The notes beneath the pieces were generated by a model. The model did not search any database. It saw nothing but the letters and a program-made list of their open reading frames with translations, and was not told where the DNA came from. A stretch of DNA of 64,000 nucleotides from Terriglobia bacterium (GTDB lineage Bacteria > Acidobacteriota > Terriglobia > Terriglobales > Acidobacteriaceae), in assembly GCA_020073645.1 (NCBI GenBank), contig JAIQET010000003.1, positions 1 through 64,000 of the forward strand. The letters are read 5' to 3'. Within the stretch, counting starts at the first letter, position 1. The number at the start of each line of letters is the position of its first letter. Made by a program: the position numbers and the translations under genes. Below are positions 58,816 through 64,000 of this stretch, piece by piece.

Positions 58816-59238
58816 ATGACCTCGCCGTATCTTCAGTTTCTCGAACTGCTCATCGGCTACCTGCTCTGCGGCATCGTGGCCGTGTTTGCACTTCTGGTGC
58901 TCTGGAAGATCGCCAACGGTACCATCAACCTGAAGTACCTGCTCAGTGATGACGACGGCTGGGCCAGCACCTCCCGCTTTCAGTTGGTGGTCTTCATCTT
59001 CGTGGTGGCGTTGAGTTTCTTCCTGGTGGTGGTGTCCAACGTGAAGATGCGCCAGAATGCCGGCAATCTCACCGACCTCAACGGGTTGCCCGACGTGCCC
59101 GGTGGGGTTCTCGCCCTGCTGGGCATCAGCGCCAGCTCCTACTTGGTGAGTCGAGGCATAAGCGCTTCCCAGCCGGGATACGGCGCGAAGCCTGGTGCTG
59201 AAGCCCCATCCACCACGGATGAAGATGAAGAAGAATGA
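58816..59238 (+). CDS. Unknown three-TM membrane protein B
   Basis: A 140-residue protein with helices at about 7-30 (LLIGYLLCGIVAVFALLVLW) and about 52-72 (FQLVVFIFVVALSFFLVVVS), and LPDVPGGVLALLGISASSYL near 92-111. The C-terminal tail is acidic (TTDEDEEE). It shares the motif order of protein A: helix, G-x-I-x-x-K-x-L, R-x-Q-L helix, P-(D/E)-V and a Gly/Ser-rich last helix. ATG 58816 has AAAGGAG 9 nt upstream; 13-nt gap after A. Confidence 0.75.
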   Translation: MTSPYLQFLELLIGYLLCGIVAVFALLVLWKIANGTINLKYLLSDDDGWASTSRFQLVVFIFVVALSFFLVVVSNVKMRQNAGNLTDLNGLPDVPGGVLALLGISASSYLVSRGISASQPGYGAKPGAEAPSTTDEDEEE

Positions 59239-59255
59239 AGCGCATGAGGTGAGTC

Positions 59256-60194
59256 ATGGCGAAGAAGAAGAAAAAGAAGACGAATAAGCTCGTTACGGCT
59301 GCCACCCTGTTGCCGTTGGCGATCGGGTTGGCCAGTAACGTTCCCTTGGCGCGTCAAGCCCCCAAAGCTACCGGAGCGGCAGCCAAGGCGCCCATGGTCC
59401 TTTCCTGCACGCTCCCCTTTGATTCCATCAAGCAGCACCACCCCATCGACGATACCTGCGGACCCAGCGGGAATGGCAAGCCCGGCTCCCCCCAAGCCGC
59501 GCAGAACCAGGCCAAGAACAATTTCTGCGCTGCCGGGGATCCCGTCAACATTGACTTCGAAGTTCTTCACCAGCTCCAGAAGGATGCCGAGAGTCAGCAG
59601 ATCAGCTTCGGGAGCGACGCCCAGATACCCAAAGACCGCTCCGTGTTGCGGAACCTTCCCACCAAAGTTGGTTCGATCGGCGAGGGCACCGTAGGCCGAA
59701 TCGCCGCCTTCGTGATTAAGGCCCGCTATTCCAATGTCGGGAAGGGAAAAGGAGAGAGCGTCAACTGCAAGCTGCCAACCAAAGAGGACAACGATGTCCA
59801 CATCGTTCTGGGAGAGAAGAGCAATCAGGACGATGAATGCAGCAGCGTCACCGCCGAGATGAGCCCGCACTTCAGGCCTGATGTCTGGGATCCCAGCCTG
59901 CTGGTGAACAATAACGCGCACCTGTATCGTTTCACCGGACAGATTTTTTTCGATGCCAGCCACAAACCCTGTTCCGGAGGCACTGGCAGTCCCAAACGCT
60001 CTGCTATCTGGGAACTGCACCCGGTGTACAAAGTGGAGATTTGCCTGGATCCGAACAACAACTGCAAGGTGGATAGTGAAGAAAACTGGACTGATTTCTC
60101 CGACCGGGTCGGACTGGAGGGCAGCAGCGAAACCCGTGTCCGCCTGCCAGATGGAGTCTCGGGCGAGCTTCCCCTTGCCGTAGAATCCTTCTGA
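59256..60194 (+). CDS. Unknown secreted or membrane-anchored protein with conserved Cys and His
   Basis: A 312-residue protein. It begins with a Lys tract (MAKKKKKKTNKLV) and a hydrophobic stretch (TLLPLAIGLASNVPLA) that could be a signal peptide. The rest is soluble, with Cys-containing segments (SCTLPFDSIKQHHPIDDTCG) and GESVNCKLPTKEDNDVHIVL, RFTGQIFFDASHKPC and SAIWELHPVYKVEICLDPNN. The DNDVHIVLG...AIWELHPVYKVEIC pattern recalls small nuclease-like or hydrolase domains with an OB or similar fold, but I cannot name it. It follows protein B by 17 nt in the same operon. Confidence 0.7.
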   Translation: MAKKKKKKTNKLVTAATLLPLAIGLASNVPLARQAPKATGAAAKAPMVLSCTLPFDSIKQHHPIDDTCGPSGNGKPGSPQAAQNQAKNNFCAAGDPVNIDFEVLHQLQKDAESQQISFGSDAQIPKDRSVLRNLPTKVGSIGEGTVGRIAAFVIKARYSNVGKGKGESVNCKLPTKEDNDVHIVLGEKSNQDDECSSVTAEMSPHFRPDVWDPSLLVNNNAHLYRFTGQIFFDASHKPCSGGTGSPKRSAIWELHPVYKVEICLDPNNNCKVDSEENWTDFSDRVGLEGSSETRVRLPDGVSGELPLAVESF

Positions 60195-60774
60195 CAGCGC
60201 CGGTCAGTCGCGCACTGCGCCGCTTGCCCGACACGGTCATCCACTCGGTGCCGCAGCGGGTGCTGCAGTTTGCTTGGCGGCAAGTTCCGGTCAGGATCTA
60301 TCTGAGCAGCGATACCCACCCACTCCCGTAGAGTGGCCCCGCGGATTTCCGTATCGGGGATTCTGGAGCGTGTGGGGAGATGTGATTCGACGTAGTGCGC
60401 AATGGCTTGCCGGATTTCAAGCTCACCATTACCGAATTACACATTAACGGTCCTGTGGCCGACGACCTCTCCGCCATCCCCATCGGCTGGATCTTTGATT
60501 CCGCACGGAACGATCTCCAGAATGTGTCCGCTTGCGAACACTCGAATCCCGTGAGCGCACACTGCCACGCGGACGCTCCTCGAGTTGTCCACGTAAGTCA
60601 TGGCAAAGCAAGGCCCTTAGTATTTGTGATTGGCCCACAAATTGCTTCGCCGCTTTCGATAGCTGTCATGGTAACGGACGACGGGATCTCTCTGGTTTGT
60701 AACTTCCTTCGCCGGTCCCTGAGCGAGACCGGGTGGGAGTGATTCCTACCGTATCGCTCTGCAGGAGTGTCCAC
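60195..60774. other. Region with only doubtful small frames
   Basis: A plus-strand frame to about 60331 (LPDTVIHSVPQRVLQFAWRQ) and the frame described at 60395-60742 read protein-like, but neither has a convincing start. They could be the remains of a decayed gene. Confidence 0.4.
60395..60742 (+). CDS. Doubtful small ORF
   Basis: A 115-residue frame beginning with GTG. FKLTITELHINGPVADDLSA and RPLVFVIGPQIASPLSIAVM look protein-like, but there is no ribosome-binding site and no recognisable domain. It overlaps nothing and ends 32 nt before the MacB-type permease start. Confidence 0.3.
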   Translation: MRNGLPDFKLTITELHINGPVADDLSAIPIGWIFDSARNDLQNVSACEHSNPVSAHCHADAPRVVHVSHGKARPLVFVIGPQIASPLSIAVMVTDDGISLVCNFLRRSLSETGWE

Positions 60775-63171
60775 GTGCTATTGAATGATCTTCGCTATGC
60801 CACGCGCATGATGCGGCGGACGCCAATGTTCACGGCCGCCATCGTCCTGACTGTCGCCCTTGCGATTGCCGCCAACACAGCCATCTTCAGCGTCGTCAAC
60901 GCGGTGCTTCTCCGGCCGTTGCCCTTCGCCGAGCCGACTCGGCTGATACAGGTCGCGGAGAAGAACGACAAGCTCAACCTGCCGAGCTTCGGCGCGTCGG
61001 GGCTGAACTTTCTTTCGTGGCGCGAGCAGACGCAGACGTTTGACGAGCTTGCCGCCGTCGGGTTCAGCGCTGTCACGCTGACCGGCGCGGGCGAACCCGA
61101 GCAGCTTTCCGGCAACCGCATCAGCCCGGCGCTGACGCGTGTGCTCGGCGTCCCACCCGTCGCCGGGCGAGCGTTCACCGACGACGAAGAGAAACCCAGT
61201 GCCGCACCGGTGGCTATGATTGGCGAGGGCCTCTGGAAGCGACGCTTCGGCGCGGACCTCACACTGATCGGCCGTACCCTCACGCTGAACGGCGTGCCGA
61301 CTACCGTGGTCGGCATCGCCCCTGCCTCGTTAAATCTGATCTCGGGCGGCGACGTATACACGCCCCTAACGATCGATCCGGCAAAGGAAAACCGTCTCAA
61401 CCACGTCATCTTGGTAGTTGGACGTCTTAAGCGCGGCGTGACGCTCGAGCAGGCGCAGTCCGAGATGAACATCATTTCATCGCGGGTCGGCCAGCAATAT
61501 CCCGAAGTGCGCGACTGGGGCATCCACCTCATCACCTTTTTCGACACGTTCGTCAGTGCGCAGCTCAAGACTGGACTGCTCGTGCTTTTGTGCGCCGTCG
61601 GCTTTGTGCTTTTGATTGCTTGCGCGAATATTGCGAATCTGCTGCTGGCACGCGCGTCCACGCGGGAGAGGGAAATGGCCGTGCGCACGGCGATGGGTGC
61701 GAGCCGCACGCGGCTGCTGCGCCAACTGCTCGCGGAGAGCGTGGCGCTCGCGATGGTCGGCGGCGTGGCGGGTCTCACCGGTGCGAGCTGGGCCGTGCAC
61801 GCGATCAACCGCGCATTGCCGCCGAATATTCTTCCGGTGCAGGGTGTGCATCTCGATGGTGCGGTGCTGTCGTTTGCGATCGGGCTGACGGTCGCCACAG
61901 GGCTGCTCTTTGGGATCGCGCCGGCGTGGCGCGCGGCCAAGGTGAATCTGAACGACGTGCTGAAGCAGGGCGGACGCGGACTGGACGGTGGCGTGCGCGG
62001 ACGGCTCCGCAACAGCCTCGCCGCCGCCGAAGTCGCGCTTGCGACAGTTCTGTTGATTGGCGCCGGCCTGCTCATTCAGACACTGGCGCACCTGCAACGC
62101 GCGCCGCTCGGTTTCGACTCGCACGGCCTGATCACCTTCCAGCTTGCTCCGCCGACGGAGAAGTATCCTCTCAACGGCAAATCGGCGCTGCTCTATCGCG
62201 CGCTGCTCGACTCGCTGCAGTCGGTGCCCGGCGTGCGCGGTGCGGCCGTGTCGAGCGGCATTCCCTTCGGCGCGGGCAACTACACCACCCACCCGATGAT
62301 CACCACAGGCCAGTCCACCTTGCCTCCCGGCACGGCAGTGCCCATCGACTGGCGAATCGTCAGTCCGGGGTACCTCAAGACCATGGGAATCCCGCTGCTG
62401 CGTGGCCGCGACTTCACCGACTCAGACGGTCCCACCGCACCGCCCGTCATCCTTGTCAGCCGCGCTACCGCGAAGAAATTCTGGGGCGACGCCGACCCCA
62501 TCGGCCGGACCTTGACTCGCTCCGCCGACCTGCACACTGCCTTTACGGTTGTCGGGGTCGTCGGCGACGTGCGCAGCACCGCCTTGAATCAGGATTCTCC
62601 CGCGCTCTACTACTCGATGGCTTCGCGGGTGTGGCCCCTCATGGACATCGTGGTGCGTACCGACGGCCCGCCGGAGGCGCTCCTGCCCACCATCCGCCAG
62701 CGAGTGCACGAGCTCGACGCGGAGCTTGCCCTCGCCAACGTGCGGACCATGGACGAGTGGGTATCCAACAACGCGGCCCAGCCGCGGCTCACCGCGACCC
62801 TGTTCGGCGTCTTCGCTGCCTTGGCGCTGCTGATCGCCGCGATCGGCATCTACGGTGTGCTCGCCTACTCGGTGAACCAGCGCACGCGAGAGATCGGAGT
62901 GCGCATGGCGCTTGGCGCGCTGCCTGGCGATGTGCTGCGCCTCGTTGTGGGCGAAGGCATGCTCGTCGGGCTAACCGGCATCGGCATCGGCCTCATTGGC
63001 GGAGTCGCGATGGGTCGCTCCGTGTCGAGTCTGGTCTACGGTGTCCAGGTGCGCGATCCAGTGACCTTCGCCGGCGTTGCGGTGACGCTGAGTATAGTCG
63101 TGCTCGCGGCCTGCGCCATCCCCGCCCGCCGCGCTGCGCTGGTCGATCCCGTGGCGGCGCTGCGGTATTAG
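60775..63171 (+). CDS. MacB/FtsX-type ABC permease (acidobacterial duplicated permease)
   Basis: A 798-residue permease with two FtsX units: an N-terminal helix (MFTAAIVLTVALAIAANTAI), a periplasmic MacB core domain, three C-terminal helices of the first unit (LLIACANIANLLLARASTRE and others), then a second core and helices (LFGVFAALALLIAAIGIYGV and beyond). ABC transporters of this class secrete peptides or export lipids and siderophores. No ATPase gene accompanies it, the usual situation for the acidobacterial expansion of this family. GTG 60775 with AGGAG upstream was chosen; the frame upstream lacks the family N-terminus. Confidence 0.88.
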   Translation: MLLNDLRYATRMMRRTPMFTAAIVLTVALAIAANTAIFSVVNAVLLRPLPFAEPTRLIQVAEKNDKLNLPSFGASGLNFLSWREQTQTFDELAAVGFSAVTLTGAGEPEQLSGNRISPALTRVLGVPPVAGRAFTDDEEKPSAAPVAMIGEGLWKRRFGADLTLIGRTLTLNGVPTTVVGIAPASLNLISGGDVYTPLTIDPAKENRLNHVILVVGRLKRGVTLEQAQSEMNIISSRVGQQYPEVRDWGIHLITFFDTFVSAQLKTGLLVLLCAVGFVLLIACANIANLLLARASTREREMAVRTAMGASRTRLLRQLLAESVALAMVGGVAGLTGASWAVHAINRALPPNILPVQGVHLDGAVLSFAIGLTVATGLLFGIAPAWRAAKVNLNDVLKQGGRGLDGGVRGRLRNSLAAAEVALATVLLIGAGLLIQTLAHLQRAPLGFDSHGLITFQLAPPTEKYPLNGKSALLYRALLDSLQSVPGVRGAAVSSGIPFGAGNYTTHPMITTGQSTLPPGTAVPIDWRIVSPGYLKTMGIPLLRGRDFTDSDGPTAPPVILVSRATAKKFWGDADPIGRTLTRSADLHTAFTVVGVVGDVRSTALNQDSPALYYSMASRVWPLMDIVVRTDGPPEALLPTIRQRVHELDAELALANVRTMDEWVSNNAAQPRLTATLFGVFAALALLIAAIGIYGVLAYSVNQRTREIGVRMALGALPGDVLRLVVGEGMLVGLTGIGIGLIGGVAMGRSVSSLVYGVQVRDPVTFAGVAVTLSIVVLAACAIPARRAALVDPVAALRY

Positions 63172-63221
63172 TAGGAGCGCTCCTGTAGAGGGACTCTAAT
63201 TCTGGTGAACAGGCTGGGCCG

Positions 63222-64000
63222 TCACTTCTTGCGGGTGACTTCAGCGGCCTTGGTCTCGGTGGCGGCCCGCTCCGCCCGGAACTGTTCCGCTTTCTCTGGT
63301 TGCTTCAACGCGTCGTACTCTTCGGCCAGGTCTTTGCGCGCCGTCTGGAGCCACTTCACGGTAGGACTGGTCTTCTTCTTCAGGATTTCGTAGCCGGCAA
63401 GGCTCTCTACCTCCGCCTCGGCATAGCGGCGTTGTCCGAGCAGCGCGTCTCCCAGCCTGATGCGGGAGACCCCCACGCTGAAGTGGTCGGCGGGAAGGGT
63501 CTTGGCATAGGTCTGAAGTGCGTCCCGGAAAAGCTGTTCTGCCCGGACATACTGTTTGCGCTCGGCGTACACGCCTCCCAGATTGGACTGCGCGATGCCA
63601 ATCAGATAATGCTTGTCGCCGTACACCGACCGGTAGATGCTGATCACGCGAGTGAAATCCGCTTCCGCATCATCCAGTTTTCCCTGCCGTATCGCTACGT
63701 TTCCCAGTTCGTTGAGCGCAAACGCGACACGCGGATGCACCGGCCCGTAAACGTGCTCCAGAATGGCCAGTGACTGCTGCAGCAGGGCGGCCGCTTCGTC
63801 ATAGCGCTGCTGGTAAGTCAGTGACTGGCCCAGGATGGTCATCGCGTCGGCCGTTTCCGGATGGTCCTTGCCATACCACGACTGAACAATGTCCAATGCC
63901 TGCCGGTTGAATTGCTCGGATTCGCGGTAATGCCCCAACTGGAATTGGATGCTGCCCAGATTGATCAGAGTATCGGCAACCAGCGGGTGGCGTTCCCCAT
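63222..64000 (-). CDS. TPR-repeat protein, C-terminal part (cut by window edge)
   Basis: Kinesin-light-chain-like tetratricopeptide array read to the window end (no start seen; the TTG at 63938 is not a convincing start because the repeat continues upstream with HPLVADTLINLGSIQFQLGH). About five repeats of 42 residues follow (for example HPRVAFALNELGNVAIRQGK and HYLIGIAQSNLGGVYAERKQ), with a basic tail ending EVTRKK. Such arrays are often attached to Ser/Thr kinases in Acidobacteria; the N-terminal part is outside the window. Confidence 0.85.
   Translation of the reverse strand, partial: GERHPLVADTLINLGSIQFQLGHYRESEQFNRQALDIVQSWYGKDHPETADAMTILGQSLTYQQRYDEAAALLQQSLAILEHVYGPVHPRVAFALNELGNVAIRQGKLDDAEADFTRVISIYRSVYGDKHYLIGIAQSNLGGVYAERKQYVRAEQLFRDALQTYAKTLPADHFSVGVSRIRLGDALLGQRRYAEAEVESLAGYEILKKKTSPTVKWLQTARKDLAEEYDALKQPEKAEQFRAERAATETKAAEVTRKK

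Noticed and set aside
61590-63188. Long plus-strand open frame (532 codons) inside the MacB-type permease
   Set aside because: Arg/Ala-rich shadow of the real permease frame; no domain.

Overview
The window looks like a chromosomal segment of an Acidobacteriota bacterium (Terriglobia / Koribacter-like). This is inferred from gene content, not from a marker gene: high GC, an acidobacterial-type MacB/FtsX permease with no ATPase partner, a large BNR-repeat secreted protein, SBBP and FG-GAP repeat proteins, a TPR protein and many GTG starts. No plasmid, phage or insertion-sequence genes were recognised.

Layout. 1-1411 (minus): start of cysS, a pgsA-type synthase and a small unknown gene, then a tRNA-Val. 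1759-5162 (plus): a CRP/FNR regulator, the Ric di-iron repair protein, a radical SAM/SPASM protein, then phaR. 5211-9345 (minus): an assimilatory sulfur operon (sulfite reductase, sirC, cobA, cysH). It is preceded by a polycysteine leader peptide and a perfect intrinsic terminator, which together form what appears to be a complete cysteine attenuator; this is the most striking element of the window. 9534-25688: mixed housekeeping and secreted functions (AsmA, TatA, TPR, CBM9-like, Ada, a propeller-metallohydrolase, CocE hydrolase, amino-acid permease, SDR). 25822-28843: amino-sugar catabolism (nagA plus a glutaminase-less GlmS/NagB-II protein) and a tRNA-Pro. 28844-35316: secreted repeat proteins and decayed reading frames, plus a small Cys-rich membrane protein under a CRP/FNR-type palindrome.

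35417-38881 (minus) is the dTDP-L-rhamnose set (rfbB, rfbA, rfbC, rfbD). 39003-40638 (minus) is perR-ahpC-ahpD, a peroxide-defence operon with a clear terminator. 40881-56994 (minus) is a large exopolysaccharide locus in transcription order: Wza-type exporter, GumC/Wzz chain-length protein, a CpsD-like protein with a decayed P-loop, an inserted GxxExxY gene, an RfaH-like NusG paralogue, a polyprenyl-phosphate sugar transferase, a tiny ORF, an O-antigen-ligase-like polymerase, a flippase fused to a heparinase-like lyase, a GT4, a double GT4 and a beta-helix protein. Its leader carries a hairpin and an ops-like octamer. A divergently transcribed LuxR-type regulator with a pseudo-receiver lies at 57545-58255.

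58328-60194 (plus) is a three-gene unit of unknown function behind a strong promoter: two related three-TM membrane proteins and a secreted Cys-containing protein. The window ends with a MacB-type permease (plus) and a truncated TPR protein (minus).

The sulfur operon makes sulfide for cysteine and is probably controlled by cysteine supply. The rhamnose genes supply dTDP-rhamnose to the neighbouring polysaccharide locus. The CRP/FNR regulator probably controls Ric and possibly the small Cys-rich protein through a shared GTGAC-N4-GTCAY palindrome.
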